Positions 1-9,349 of a stretch of 64,000 nucleotides of DNA are shown here, in pieces (the stretch's first letter is position 1; every line of letters starts with the position of its first letter). Origin of the DNA: Alkalitalea saponilacus (GTDB taxonomy: Bacteria > Bacteroidota > Bacteroidia > Bacteroidales > Marinilabiliaceae); contig NZ_FUYV01000003.1 in the NCBI RefSeq assembly GCF_900168165.1, forward strand, positions 62,001-126,000. Direction: 5' to 3'. Made by a program: the position numbers and the translations under genes. The notes below the pieces were generated by a model. The model was not told the DNA's origin. It saw nothing but the letters and a program-made list of their open reading frames with translations, and made no database searches.

Positions 1-1
1 T

Positions 2-808
2 GTCAAAAGTTATGTCATGTTAAATGCTGGAGCAGGTCGAATGAATCAGGATTTAGGCGATGGAATATATCGGGGCTCTGGTGATCTTATTGATCAGTTG
101 ATGTTGTTCGAATTCTCTAATGCAGAGAATTGGAGTGTACAAAACAATTTTACTTTTGGTAAAACTGTTTATGGCGATAGAGACTTTACAATACTATCTG
201 TTCCTGAAGAGTTGGAGGGGAAGGAGTGGGTGAGTACAGCCATGAACTCAAGAACTAATAACACGCTTGATAAATATGCTGCCATCTCATTGTTAAGCGA
301 CGGAGTTGTTTATGTCGTGCATCCCAACAGAGTGACGGAAAAGCCGGAATGGTTATCAGGCTATGAAAATACCGGGCTGGAAGTAGCTGTAAAAGAATCG
401 GCCACTGTTACCAGAATTTTGACGGTATTTAAAAAGAATGTGAGTGCAGGTGTTGAAGTGGATTTAGGCATAAACTCAAATGATGGGACTACAAGCACTT
501 TGATGTATTTTGTAATAGTGGATGGAGAGGTTTCATCTTCTTTAACTTCACCCCTTGAATCAATTAATTGTTTGCATATCCTCCAGACAGGTTCAGGTGT
601 GAAAGTTGAAATAAATGTTCATACTCCGGGAGATTTCATTGTGGAAATATTTGATTCAAAAGGCAGAGTGGTGGATTTGCTTCATGCTGGCTGGAAAAAC
701 TCCGGTAGTTATAGCTATGATATCATTAGAGGTAAATATCAACGTGGATTGTATGTCGTCAGAATGCGTTCTTCAACATTGATTCAACATGCAAAGTTTG
801 TTCTATAA
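2..808 (+). CDS. C-terminal part of a secreted protein with a T9SS-like sorting domain
   Basis: The frame is open back to the window edge, so the 5' end is missing and the first ATG (base 17) is probably internal. About 268 residues remain. The first 170 look like a beta-sandwich; the stretch around VVYVVHPNRV and EWLSGYENTG resembles domains I associate with secreted carbohydrate-active enzymes of Bacteroidota. The last 75 or so residues (VEINVHTPGDFIVEIFDSKG, then RGLYVVRM and a terminal KFVL) have the layout of a type A type IX secretion C-terminal domain. The protein is therefore probably exported through T9SS and surface-attached or released. The catalytic part lies outside the window, so no enzymatic role can be given. 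A hairpin follows the stop. Confidence 0.7.
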   Translation, partial: VKSYVMLNAGAGRMNQDLGDGIYRGSGDLIDQLMLFEFSNAENWSVQNNFTFGKTVYGDRDFTILSVPEELEGKEWVSTAMNSRTNNTLDKYAAISLLSDGVVYVVHPNRVTEKPEWLSGYENTGLEVAVKESATVTRILTVFKKNVSAGVEVDLGINSNDGTTSTLMYFVIVDGEVSSSLTSPLESINCLHILQTGSGVKVEINVHTPGDFIVEIFDSKGRVVDLLHAGWKNSGSYSYDIIRGKYQRGLYVVRMRSSTLIQHAKFVL

Positions 809-860
809 GGTTGAATTATTTAAGAATCTTTTTTTTAAATCTTAAATGATCGTAATTTTG

Positions 861-890
861 AAAGAGTTTGGTTGGTAAACCAAGCTCTTT
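861..890 (+). terminator. Rho-independent-type hairpin after the first gene
   Basis: AAAGAGTTTGGTT pairs with AACCAAGCTCTTT (one mismatch) around a short loop, followed by a T-rich stretch. It lies about 50 bases after the stop at 808 and before the GH3 gene. A TAATTTTG box at 853-860 fits the Bacteroidota -7 consensus but has no well-placed -33 TTG. Confidence 0.55.
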
Positions 891-928
891 CTTTGATTAC
901 ACCTTGATTATGATTAATTTAAAGTCAA

Positions 929-2719
929 ATGGTTCTTGTGAAATTGCATAGATATAAAATATTCGGGTTCATTTTTTTTCTGTTTTTTTGGACTCTGCTA
1001 TCTCTTAATTGTGGAGAAGCCTATACAGAAAAGAGCAATACCTCTGTTGTTTGTTTCTGGGAACAACTTGAAAACGAGAGCCGAATCTGGGTTGATTCGG
1101 TGTACAATTCTCTTACACTTGAAGAGCGTATCGCTCAGCTGTTTTGGATTGCAGTGGAAAATCCAACCAATGCAGCAGCCTTTCGAAGGGCAATTTCCGA
1201 AACCCAAACATATCAACCCGGTGGAATTTTGCTTTTCAGGATGTCTCCAGAGACAGCTCTGGAGGTGATTGATGAATTTCAAAAAGTTTCCAATACTCCT
1301 TTGTTTGTTTCCATTGATGGGGAGTGGGGTTTGGCCATGCGTTTCCCCGATGTTGAACCTTATCCTTACGCTATGACGCTTGGAGCCATTCAAAATGACT
1401 CGCTCATTTACAGGATGGGAAGAAAAATGGCTCATCAATTTCGGTTGTGCGGAATTCATATAAATATGGCTCCCGTTGCCGATGTAAACAGCAATCCTGC
1501 AAATCCGGTCATCGGATTTCGTTCATTCGGCGAAGACCCGGATAATGTGGCACGGAAATCTATTGCCTATATGCAGGGGCTTCAGGATGGGGGAGTTATG
1601 GCGGTTGGAAAGCACTTTCCAGGACATGGTGATACTTCAACCGATTCGCATAAAACACTTCCTCTTGTCGCACATTCACGCCAGAGGCTTGATTCCATGG
1701 AGATTTATCCCTTCAAAAGAATGATTGATGAGGGACTGTGGGCTGTTATGTCTGCACACATTGAAATCCCCGAACTAGAGAGTGAGGCGGGATTGCCAGT
1801 AAGTTTTTCTCAAAAAGTTCTGAAAGATTTGTTGAGAGATGAATTGGAGTTCAGGGGGTTGGTAATTACTGATGCTATGAACATGGAAGGTGCCAGAGTG
1901 ATGGGGAAACCCGGAGAGCGCGATGTGCTTGCGCTTGCTGCCGGAAACGATATCGTTGAATTTACAGAAGACCTGCCTGCGGCCATTATAGCTGTTAAAG
2001 AAGCCATTGAAAATGAAACATTATCCCTTGAGGAGATTGAAGATAAATGCCGGCGTTCGCTGGCATTTAAATATTGGCTGATTGCAAGAAAATCAATGGA
2101 AAAGGATGCCATTGATGATGATACCGATTCTTTAATGAAGATGACATCTACAGAAAATATTCTGGAACTACTCAATAATGAGAAGGTTAATGAATTAAAC
2201 AGAGAGTTGTATGAGGCAGCTCTTACTCTGCTTAGGAATGAGAACGATGTTGTAAGCTGGTTTGAAAACCAGCAGTATGAAGGGGCATTTATTTTATTGG
2301 GAGAAGCGCCTGCTATGCTGAATAAAATCAGCAACCGGTTTGATTGTCCCGTTTATCAGCTCCCACTGAATAACCCTTCTTTGTTTATCCAAAGAGTTCG
2401 CCAATTAGAAAAGTACCGGCAAAAGGTCTTTGTGATAACCGACACCCGGTGGGGGAGCAGAGCGGGTAATGCAACACAGTTGGCTGAGATTGGTGCTTTG
2501 GCCGATGAAAACAGTGTCGTTTTCTTTTTAGGTAACCCCTATCATCTTGAAAACTATGAGGTTTTAACCAATGCCTCAGGGTTGATTGTGGCATATCAGA
2601 ACAATGAGCAGGCCCAGTTGGCAGTGATTAATATGCTGTCCGGGCATGTTAATTTCAGCGGAAGGCTTCCGGTTTCGGTGGGTGAATTATTTAATGTCGG
2701 CGATGGAATAAAACGTTAG
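929..2719 (+). CDS. Glycoside hydrolase family 3 protein, NagZ-like beta-N-acetylhexosaminidase
   Basis: A 596-residue protein with an N-terminal hydrophobic export segment ending near SLNCGEA; the Cys could be lipidated, although the box is not canonical. The GH3 catalytic domain follows. The NagZ-type motif KHFPGHGDTSTDSH is at about residues 228-241, carrying the Asp-His acid/base dyad loop. The nucleophile Asp is in VITDAMNMEG near residue 314. Family members of this class remove N-acetylglucosamine from cell-wall fragments or related glycans. The last 180 residues form a second alpha/beta domain like the C-terminal domain of two-domain GH3 enzymes. Unlike some Bacteroidota homologues there is no beta-lactamase fusion. 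It converges with hrpB, with only 4 bases between the stops. The exact substrate cannot be read from sequence. Confidence 0.85.
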   Translation: MVLVKLHRYKIFGFIFFLFFWTLLSLNCGEAYTEKSNTSVVCFWEQLENESRIWVDSVYNSLTLEERIAQLFWIAVENPTNAAAFRRAISETQTYQPGGILLFRMSPETALEVIDEFQKVSNTPLFVSIDGEWGLAMRFPDVEPYPYAMTLGAIQNDSLIYRMGRKMAHQFRLCGIHINMAPVADVNSNPANPVIGFRSFGEDPDNVARKSIAYMQGLQDGGVMAVGKHFPGHGDTSTDSHKTLPLVAHSRQRLDSMEIYPFKRMIDEGLWAVMSAHIEIPELESEAGLPVSFSQKVLKDLLRDELEFRGLVITDAMNMEGARVMGKPGERDVLALAAGNDIVEFTEDLPAAIIAVKEAIENETLSLEEIEDKCRRSLAFKYWLIARKSMEKDAIDDDTDSLMKMTSTENILELLNNEKVNELNRELYEAALTLLRNENDVVSWFENQQYEGAFILLGEAPAMLNKISNRFDCPVYQLPLNNPSLFIQRVRQLEKYRQKVFVITDTRWGSRAGNATQLAEIGALADENSVVFFLGNPYHLENYEVLTNASGLIVAYQNNEQAQLAVINMLSGHVNFSGRLPVSVGELFNVGDGIKR

Positions 2720-2723
2720 CCTG

Positions 2724-5216
2724 TTATTTTCTTCTTTTTACACCCCTGGTGGCTTTTTCATTCCATGGGTCATCGGGCCAAACATGTTTTGGATAGCGGC
2801 TTTTCAACTCTTTTTTTACCTCAAAATAGGCGTTATTCCAAAAGCTTTTTAAGTCGGATGTAACCTGCACGGGCTTAAATCCGGGCGATAAAAGGTGAAG
2901 CAATACGTTGGTATTGCCATTGTTTACCTTTGGAGTTTCAGCCAGTCCAAACATCTCCTGAAGCCTGACTGACAACACGGGAGGCGATCCGTCAGAATTA
3001 TATTTCAGCTTTATATCCGACCCGGATGGCACTTTTATGCTGCGTGGTGCCAGTTTTTCAAGCTCCTTTTGTTGCTCCGGTTTCAGATGATAGTGCAATG
3101 CATTAAGCAAATCAATTTTAGCTAAGTCATCGTTGCGTTTTATATTGATTAACCATGGTGTAAGCCAGTTTTCACAATTTTCAAGCAAAGTTGAGGTTGA
3201 AACATCCGGCCAATTATTTTCAGGATTCCATATTTTCAGACTTAAAACTCGGTTTTGCCATTGTTGCACATCAATATTAAAGTCCAGAAGGCGTTCGCCT
3301 TCCTTTTTTATGATTTCAAGAATCGCTTTTGTAACCAGTTCAGAATCGGGTTTATCCAAAGCTGTCGATTGAAGAGTTATGCTTCCGATTTTAAGATCTT
3401 TGGAAGCTATCAGGCCGCCTTTTCGAATGTCCCAAATAACGGCTTCTGTAGTTTTTACCATTGGTGCCAAATCCCTTGGGTTAACCGGTGCCGCCAGAAA
3501 AATTTTCCCGTCACCTTGGCGTGCGTCCATATTGGCAACCACCAGCCAGGGTTCGTGAGCCATATCGTCGGTGTGGGAAGCGATGGCGTACGTACCGTTG
3601 GAGAGTTGAAACCGCGCATTTGTTCCCGGGCGAGCTGAAGCGATGCGCTCAGGATAGGCGTGTACCAAAAGGAGTCCGGTGTCGTATGGATCGAATGGCA
3701 CGTTTGACGGAGTTGAGTTAAACATTTTTCGATAGGAAGCAGCCACCTTTTCGATGCGATCCCATATTTTGTTGTTCGTTTTCTGGCCTCTGTACCTGCG
3801 AAGTGCTTCAATCCTAAGGTTGACGTCTATTCCAGCTTCTTTTCCTAAAGGGTCCCGTTCTTCAAGTACAGCTGCCAAATCAGTTGCCAGTGGCAACTGA
3901 TTTGCTTCTTCCGCTTTTATCAACATGTGTGCAATCCTGGGATGACATGGAAGGGAGCCCATCTTTTTTCCATGGGATGTAATTTTTTCATCCTCCAAAG
4001 CACCAAGTTGGGTCAGGGTATCAATTGCCTGTTGCAGGTGCGAGCGGGGAGGAGGAGTGAGCCATGTTAATTCATTGATGTTGAGATTTCCCCACTGAGC
4101 CAAGTCTAAAACAAGGGAACTTAGGTCAGACTCTTCAATTTCCGGTATTCTGTGTGCTTTCATTCGGGAGTGGTCGGCTTTGCTCCACATTCTGTAGCAC
4201 TTTCCGGGGCCTAAACGTCCGGCTCGACCGGCTCTTTGATCAGCTGTGTCCTTTGTTATTTCAACCGTTGTAAGTCTGGATAATCCGTTTCCCGGGTTGA
4301 ATTGCAGGGTTCGACCATAGCCGCTGTCCACCACCACTGAAATGCCTTCGATGGTTAAGCTGGTTTCGGCAATGGAGGTGGCCATCACAACCTTCCGTTT
4401 TCCCTGTTTATTGGGCATGATGGCTGCAATTTGAGCTGAGAAAGGCAATTGACCATAGAGAGGATGGATGCTGATTTTCGGCAATGATTTTTTTAAAATC
4501 TCTTCGCATTGTCTGATTTCTGCCTCTCCGGGTAGAAATACAAGAATGTCTCCCGTTTCTTTTTTTATTGCATCAATCACCACTCTTGCTGTTCGCTGTG
4601 GTAAGATTGTCAAATCTCTTACTCCGGTGTAGATTGTCTCAACCGGATATTGGCGACCATCAGCCGAAATGAGCGGTGCGTTAAGCATTTTTGTGAGTGC
4701 TTCGGTGTTTAGAGTGGCAGACATGACAACTAAACGAAGGTCGGGTCGGATTAATTGTTGTGCTTCGCGGCAAATGGCCAGCGCCACATCGGCAAAGAGG
4801 CTTCTTTCATGAAATTCATCGAAAATGATGAGGCCGGCATTTTCAAGGCTGTTGTCGGCCTGCAACATGCGGGTAAGAATTCCCTCTGTGACTACTTCAA
4901 TGCGTGTTGCTGCACTGGTTTTGTTTTCGAAACGGATGCGGTATCCCACAGTTTCACCCACTTTCTCGCCAAGCAATGCTGCCATTCGTGCAGCAATGGA
5001 ACGTGCAGCAAGTCGGCGGGGCTCAAGCATGATGATTTTTTTACCATCCAGCCATTTCTCTTCCAGTAAAGTAAGGGGTATCATGGTGCTTTTACCTGCG
5101 CCGGGAGGCGCATGTAAAATAAGGGTATTGTGGTTGTTCAGCTCCTGTTTTACCTGCGGAATTATCTGGTGAATAGGAAGTTTTTGAAGTTCTTGTTGAA
5201 ACAACTGATGGTTCAC
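2724..5216 (-). CDS. hrpB: ATP-dependent helicase HrpB
   Basis: An 830-residue DEAH-box helicase of the HrpB family. Walker A is HAPPGAGKST (residues 35-44), the DExH box is IFDEFHERS near residue 134, and motif III is MSATLN near 166. The C-terminal helicase motif QRAGRAGRLGPG is present, followed by the HA2-like winged region and the HrpB-specific C-terminal domain. HrpB is a cytoplasmic nucleic-acid helicase whose physiological substrate is not firmly established. The length matches the family and the gene appears intact. The start is the first Met (MNHQLFQQEL), and the 500 bases upstream hold a repeat rather than an operon partner. Confidence 0.93.
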   Translation of the reverse strand: MNHQLFQQELQKLPIHQIIPQVKQELNNHNTLILHAPPGAGKSTMIPLTLLEEKWLDGKKIIMLEPRRLAARSIAARMAALLGEKVGETVGYRIRFENKTSAATRIEVVTEGILTRMLQADNSLENAGLIIFDEFHERSLFADVALAICREAQQLIRPDLRLVVMSATLNTEALTKMLNAPLISADGRQYPVETIYTGVRDLTILPQRTARVVIDAIKKETGDILVFLPGEAEIRQCEEILKKSLPKISIHPLYGQLPFSAQIAAIMPNKQGKRKVVMATSIAETSLTIEGISVVVDSGYGRTLQFNPGNGLSRLTTVEITKDTADQRAGRAGRLGPGKCYRMWSKADHSRMKAHRIPEIEESDLSSLVLDLAQWGNLNINELTWLTPPPRSHLQQAIDTLTQLGALEDEKITSHGKKMGSLPCHPRIAHMLIKAEEANQLPLATDLAAVLEERDPLGKEAGIDVNLRIEALRRYRGQKTNNKIWDRIEKVAASYRKMFNSTPSNVPFDPYDTGLLLVHAYPERIASARPGTNARFQLSNGTYAIASHTDDMAHEPWLVVANMDARQGDGKIFLAAPVNPRDLAPMVKTTEAVIWDIRKGGLIASKDLKIGSITLQSTALDKPDSELVTKAILEIIKKEGERLLDFNIDVQQWQNRVLSLKIWNPENNWPDVSTSTLLENCENWLTPWLINIKRNDDLAKIDLLNALHYHLKPEQQKELEKLAPRSIKVPSGSDIKLKYNSDGSPPVLSVRLQEMFGLAETPKVNNGNTNVLLHLLSPGFKPVQVTSDLKSFWNNAYFEVKKELKSRYPKHVWPDDPWNEKATRGVKRRK

Positions 5217-5302
5217 GTTATAATGTTTTCTGTTTATGTGTAAACTCTTAGAGACTATTTAAATTTATCACTTTTGTTCGGGGAAATAATATCATATTAT
5301 TA

Positions 5303-5495
5303 AAGTGCTCAAGCCGCACAGGCTTTTACTTTTTTTCTACAGCAAAAAAAAGTAAACAAAAAATGCCGCCGCTGCATGAAAAAGACTAAAAATCAATGTG
5401 TTTTTCTAAAAACCATGAACTCGCTACGCTCAAACAACACGGTTTTCTTAACGAAAAAAACATTGATTTTCTTAACGTCTTTTTCCTGAGGCGGA
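5303..5495 (+). repeat. Intergenic hairpin repeat, copy A
   Basis: This fills most of the gap between hrpB and the LytTR gene. It starts GTGCTCAAGCCGCAC, has a conserved block AAAATGCCGCCGCTGC near 5360-5375, then an imperfect hairpin with arms of about 40 bases (5378-5416 and 5439-5487; for example AAAATCAATG near 5390 against CATTGATTTT at 5461-5470). The hairpin encloses a 22-base core at 5417-5438 beginning GAACTCGCTACGCTC. It ends in GGCGGA. The same core and flanks recur in reverse orientation at 60816-61057. No ORF is present. It is either a non-autonomous mobile repeat or a structured RNA locus. Confidence 0.75.
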
Positions 5496-5612
5496 AAGCA
5501 AGCCCAATATTTCAAGAAAGCCGCACAGCGCAATAAACAAGGCATAATTCATAATTTTTAAATAAAAAACCGGACACCAATGTAAATTTATATTAAATCT
5601 GTTTAAAGATTT

Positions 5613-5636
5613 TTAGTCCCGATTTATCGGGACTAA
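5613..5636. repeat. Short palindrome of the TCCCGAT family
   Basis: TTAGTCCCGAT, TT, ATCGGGACTAA: a perfect 11-bp stem with a 2-base centre. Related palindromes occur at 16989-17010 and 18744-18759. It sits downstream of the LytTR gene (minus strand) and may act as its terminator. Confidence 0.7.
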
Positions 5637-5719
5637 CATCCTTTTTATCTATAAAAGATAATTACAAACTAAATTTAAACAGTTACTTATCTAATATCTT
5701 AAAGTCTACTCCTCTACTC

Positions 5720-6502
5720 TTATTGATTTATCCATTCCTTAAAACTTCTGGCTCTTTCGCGGCTAACCACAATTTTCTCCGGGGTTTCGGGTCTGGTTTT
5801 GACAATCAGCTTTCCATTGAACCAGTTTTCAATTTTGTGGATGATTTCAATGTTGATGATGTATTGCCGGTTGGCACGGTAAAAATAGGAAGGATTTAGT
5901 TCGTCTTCAAGTTTTTCCAAAGGCAAGTCAATGATGTTGTGTGTTCCGTCAAAGGTTACCGCTGTGGTAACCTTTTGAGAGCTGTGAAACCACGCCACAT
6001 CAGCAATTTTGAGTTTGGTATATCCATCGATGGCAGGAACCAGGATTCTCGACCTGAAGGATTTTTTTCCTTCTGTTAAGGCGTATGCAAGGTCTTTGAT
6101 GTCGGTGATGCTGGTGGTGTGGATTTGAGAAGCTCTCAGCTTCTCAAATTTTTCAATGGCTGTTTTTAAGTTTTCAGGTCTTACAGGTTTTAACAAATAG
6201 TCAATGCTGTTTACTTTAAAAGCCTGAATGGCATATTCATCATAAGCGGTTGTGAAAATAATCATTGAATGCACCTCCGTTTGGTCAAAAACCTCAAAGC
6301 TGATGCCATCCGATAACTGAATATCCAAAAACATCAAATCCGGATGTGGATGACTTTGCAGCCATTCCACTGTCTCTTCTACCCCGGTGGTGGCGATAAC
6401 AATCTCCCAATCGGGTCTGATTTTTTCAATCATTCCTTTTAAAAGCCTTTGCGTAGGGATTTCGTCTTCTGCAATTAAAACGGTTGTTTTTGCTGTTTGC
6501 AT
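5720..6502 (-). CDS. LytTR-family response regulator
   Basis: A 260-residue regulator. The receiver domain covers about residues 6-122, with the acidic pocket AEDE at 11-14, the phosphoacceptor Asp60 in DLMFLDIQL, and the conserved Lys in YLLKPV. A LytTR DNA-binding domain occupies residues 155-258 (ADVAWFHSSQKV, YFYRANRQYIIN). It starts 9 bases after the stop of the LytS-like kinase, so the two form a two-component system in one transcript. The target genes are unknown. The curli locus begins about 1.2 kb upstream on the same strand, so a link is possible but not shown. Confidence 0.9.
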   Translation of the reverse strand: MQTAKTTVLIAEDEIPTQRLLKGMIEKIRPDWEIVIATTGVEETVEWLQSHPHPDLMFLDIQLSDGISFEVFDQTEVHSMIIFTTAYDEYAIQAFKVNSIDYLLKPVRPENLKTAIEKFEKLRASQIHTTSITDIKDLAYALTEGKKSFRSRILVPAIDGYTKLKIADVAWFHSSQKVTTAVTFDGTHNIIDLPLEKLEDELNPSYFYRANRQYIINIEIIHKIENWFNGKLIVKTRPETPEKIVVSRERARSFKEWINQ

Positions 6503-6511
6503 GATGCTTTG

Positions 6512-7576
6512 TTATTTCTCGTTTTCCAATAACGGCAATGTTACGATGAACTGCTCGTCGTTATGAATGATGTCCATCTCTTTGTCGGACAGGAATTTGT
6601 ATCTTTTTATGATGTTTTCCAGGCCTGTTCCGGTGGAATATGTTGTGGTTTTAGGGTTGATGTTATTGGTTACGCTTAAAGTATGGTTGTTATTGCTGTT
6701 GATTTCAATCATTAAAGGGTCTTTTTCGCTCGCACGATTGTGCTTTATGGCGTTTTCAATCAGTATTTGCAGGGTCATTGGCGGCACGTACATGGAGAGA
6801 TGACCAGTTTCTATATTGGTTTGCATTTGCAGTGCATTCCCCATTCTGATGTTATGAAGATACCTGAAATCATCGAGAAAGTCCAGTTCCTCTTTGAGTG
6901 TGGTGGTGAGATTGTTACGTTGCTGAAGCACGTAACGATAAACATCGGACATTTTTTGAGCAAACTCAACAGCACCTGGCGGATTGTATTGAATTTCAGA
7001 AATTAAAACGCTGAAACTGTTGAACAGAAAGTGTGGATTCAGCTGGTTTTGCAGAGCCATATAATCCGATTTGAGTTTCGCTTGTTTCAGTTCTTCATTT
7101 TCAATGAGCGACTGTCGCCAATTGTAGGCAAAGCTGCGCATAATCAATACACTGTTGAATCCGAGAATAAAAATAGTTCCGAAAATAAATGTAATGATGG
7201 CATCTTTTGATAGAGAACGGGGTGCCACAAGAGAAAAAATAATGGTGACTGCGATGAGCCACAGTACACTGATAAAAACCTGAATTCTTATGCGTTTGGT
7301 GATTTGAGAAAACCAAGGAACTCTTTGGTTTAAAATTCTGTTGATGATGATGTTGCCTTCGCTCAGCATGTTGATGCCAATGACCGCCATAATGATGGAG
7401 AGTGGTTTACTGTAGATGTCATCCACATCCAGAACAGCTCCAAGAAAAAGCATTGAAACAATTCCCAGAGCCGATACATAAGCCATTCTTCTGAAGGTGG
7501 CCATCAGACCGGGATTCATGATTTGATCCTGAAGCTTTTTGAATTCGTTTGTGTTGAATTTTTCTGCTTTATTCAT
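6512..7576 (-). CDS. LytS-like sensor histidine kinase (His_kinase family)
   Basis: A 354-residue membrane kinase. Four predicted membrane segments lie between residues 25 and 150, then a short helical linker (ENEELKQAKLKSDYMALQ) and the His_kinase motif NQLNPHFLFNS with the phosphorylatable His near residue 181. An ATPase domain follows (ILIENAIKHN, then GTGLENIIKR). There is no periplasmic sensing domain of note, so the stimulus is probably read in the membrane. It is co-transcribed with the LytTR regulator 9 bases downstream. On the minus strand a TACATTTG sequence (7604-7611) upstream of the start matches the Bacteroidota -7 box, although no -33 TTG is well placed. Confidence 0.9.
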   Translation of the reverse strand: MNKAEKFNTNEFKKLQDQIMNPGLMATFRRMAYVSALGIVSMLFLGAVLDVDDIYSKPLSIIMAVIGINMLSEGNIIINRILNQRVPWFSQITKRIRIQVFISVLWLIAVTIIFSLVAPRSLSKDAIITFIFGTIFILGFNSVLIMRSFAYNWRQSLIENEELKQAKLKSDYMALQNQLNPHFLFNSFSVLISEIQYNPPGAVEFAQKMSDVYRYVLQQRNNLTTTLKEELDFLDDFRYLHNIRMGNALQMQTNIETGHLSMYVPPMTLQILIENAIKHNRASEKDPLMIEINSNNNHTLSVTNNINPKTTTYSTGTGLENIIKRYKFLSDKEMDIIHNDEQFIVTLPLLENEK

Positions 7577-7700
7577 TGATTGTGGTTATTCAGATATTTA
7601 TTGCAAATGTAGCTCTTTCGCAAAGAAAACCATTGCTAAGAATAACCGTAACGGTTTAATCACAGATTAAACCGTTTGTAACCGAGAGCGGATTAAAGAG

Positions 7701-9188
7701 TTAATCAAACCAATATGGATAATCTGCCTCTCCAATGAACTTTTTTCTCCGTGAACCATCAGGATTCATCATTTTAATGGAGCCAATTGCTGTAGTGGAA
7801 TTGGATCTGTTTGTGAAAACAATATGGCCTCCATTGGGTGAATACATTGCATTTAAGTCATTGGTTCCACTGGATTTTCCTTGAGAAAGGTTGGTCAGTT
7901 GCCCCGAATTTGTGTTCATCCGGTAGATTTTGGCATCCAGCATTCTTCCCACGTGGGAGTCTGTTCCGCTCATGTCCATTGAGAACAATATGTGGACATT
8001 GTCAGGATGGACTGCTAATCCTTGGATGGCATAATCACTGTTTTTATAAACCTGTTGCATGTTACTGCCGTTGGCGTTGATGGAGGATATTTGCCGGTTT
8101 TTAATGGTGTTACCAATGATCATGACAAACAATCCCGAACCATCAGGTTTATATATGACTTCTCTGAAATGAGAACCTTCGGGAGCAACGGCCAGAACTT
8201 GCATGCCGGTACCGTCCGGATTGATTCTGTATAATTTGTCAAAACTAGTAAATACCAGGTGGGAACCGTTTGGAGCCCAATCATATTCTATTTTCTGGTG
8301 AAAGTAGCTTCCGATTGGGACTGTTGTTAACCTTTTTACATCAGAACCGTCCAGGTTCATTGTATAGAGTTGTGGAGCGATGTTTTGAGTAGATTCAAAT
8401 GCAATTCTTGTTCGCTGACTGTTAATTTTGGCATTCCAGATATGGTGCTTGCTGTTTGTTATTTGAATCATATTGGTTCCTAGTGTATCTGTTACAAACA
8501 GTTGTGATAATTCATTCTCAACTCTTGAAAATAAAATCTGATTTTTAGGAAATGATTGAGTTCTGAACTGACGAATTTCTGAAAACACTCGCCCTGCTTC
8601 GTTATAGGCCTGTACTTGCCAGTAGTACCAGGTCTCAAACTTGAGGTTGTTGATGTGATAGAACGTGTCTTCCAAATTTGTGTAAATCATTGGATTGCCA
8701 AAATGGCCTGATTCATAAATAAGAAGGTCGTAGTATGTAGAATCTGCGTTCTCTGTTTGCCATGAAATGGTTGTTTTTGTACTGTTTTGATTACTGTTGT
8801 TCAGAGGCCAGTGTTTTGACGTGAAAGCAGGTGCATGTTCTGCCGTGAGATTTTTTTCAATCATAATCTCTACATCTGTTGTTTGGTTATGAAGCACACT
8901 AATGGCTACGCTTTGGGATTTAAATCCGCTTTTCCCGGCAATGACATTGTATTCACCTTCATGGATGTTTTCAATATAAAACATCCCTGTTTCATCTGTT
9001 CTTACACTTTCGCTATATGGATGGGTTGTGACTCTGACATCCGGAATGGGATCAAAATTGACATTATCTATGACATATCCTTTTAACTTTCCGGTGAGTG
9101 GTGTTTCCAATCGTTCTTCACACCCTGAACATATAATCATTATCAGGAGAATTATAACGTACCAGTTATGAGTGGATTCTATTTTCAT
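7701..9188 (-). CDS. Lipoprotein with carboxypeptidase-like, FnIII-like and TolB-propeller domains
   Basis: A 495-residue lipoprotein; the signal peptide ends in the lipobox CSGC with Cys23. Residues about 35-112 form a carboxypeptidase regulatory-like beta-sandwich (KLKGYVIDNVNFDPIPDVRV). About 115-210 is fibronectin III-like (ADSTYYDLLI, WYYWQVQAYN). From about 215 to the end are PD40/TolB-like propeller blades (GSHLVFTSFDKLYRINPDG and similar). It is the last gene in the same direction as the curli operon, 161 bases after csgG, and is probably part of or associated with that locus. It has no catalytic motif. A scaffold or adhesin role at the envelope is inference. Confidence 0.75.
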   Translation of the reverse strand: MKIESTHNWYVIILLIMIICSGCEERLETPLTGKLKGYVIDNVNFDPIPDVRVTTHPYSESVRTDETGMFYIENIHEGEYNVIAGKSGFKSQSVAISVLHNQTTDVEIMIEKNLTAEHAPAFTSKHWPLNNSNQNSTKTTISWQTENADSTYYDLLIYESGHFGNPMIYTNLEDTFYHINNLKFETWYYWQVQAYNEAGRVFSEIRQFRTQSFPKNQILFSRVENELSQLFVTDTLGTNMIQITNSKHHIWNAKINSQRTRIAFESTQNIAPQLYTMNLDGSDVKRLTTVPIGSYFHQKIEYDWAPNGSHLVFTSFDKLYRINPDGTGMQVLAVAPEGSHFREVIYKPDGSGLFVMIIGNTIKNRQISSINANGSNMQQVYKNSDYAIQGLAVHPDNVHILFSMDMSGTDSHVGRMLDAKIYRMNTNSGQLTNLSQGKSSGTNDLNAMYSPNGGHIVFTNRSNSTTAIGSIKMMNPDGSRRKKFIGEADYPYWFD

Positions 9189-9349
9189 TGTTTCTTTTTT
9201 TTAGTTGCCAGATTGAATTCGCCAGGTATAACTTCTAATTATTCTTGTTGGCTAATCCCGTAGTGCCGAAAGCCAGGTTTATGATTGAACATTGGATAGA
9301 CTCCGTTGATTCCGGGATTCTCAAGGCTCGTTTCAGAGCCTTTTGTTAA

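Noticed and set aside
853-860. TAATTTTG as promoter of the GH3 gene
   Set aside because: No TTG at a proper distance upstream, and a terminator hairpin follows immediately; it is mentioned only as a possibility.
2711-2720. CGTTAGCC at the end of the GH3 gene, similar to the cassette start
   Set aside because: It is part of the last codons and stop, and no attC-like palindrome lies nearby.
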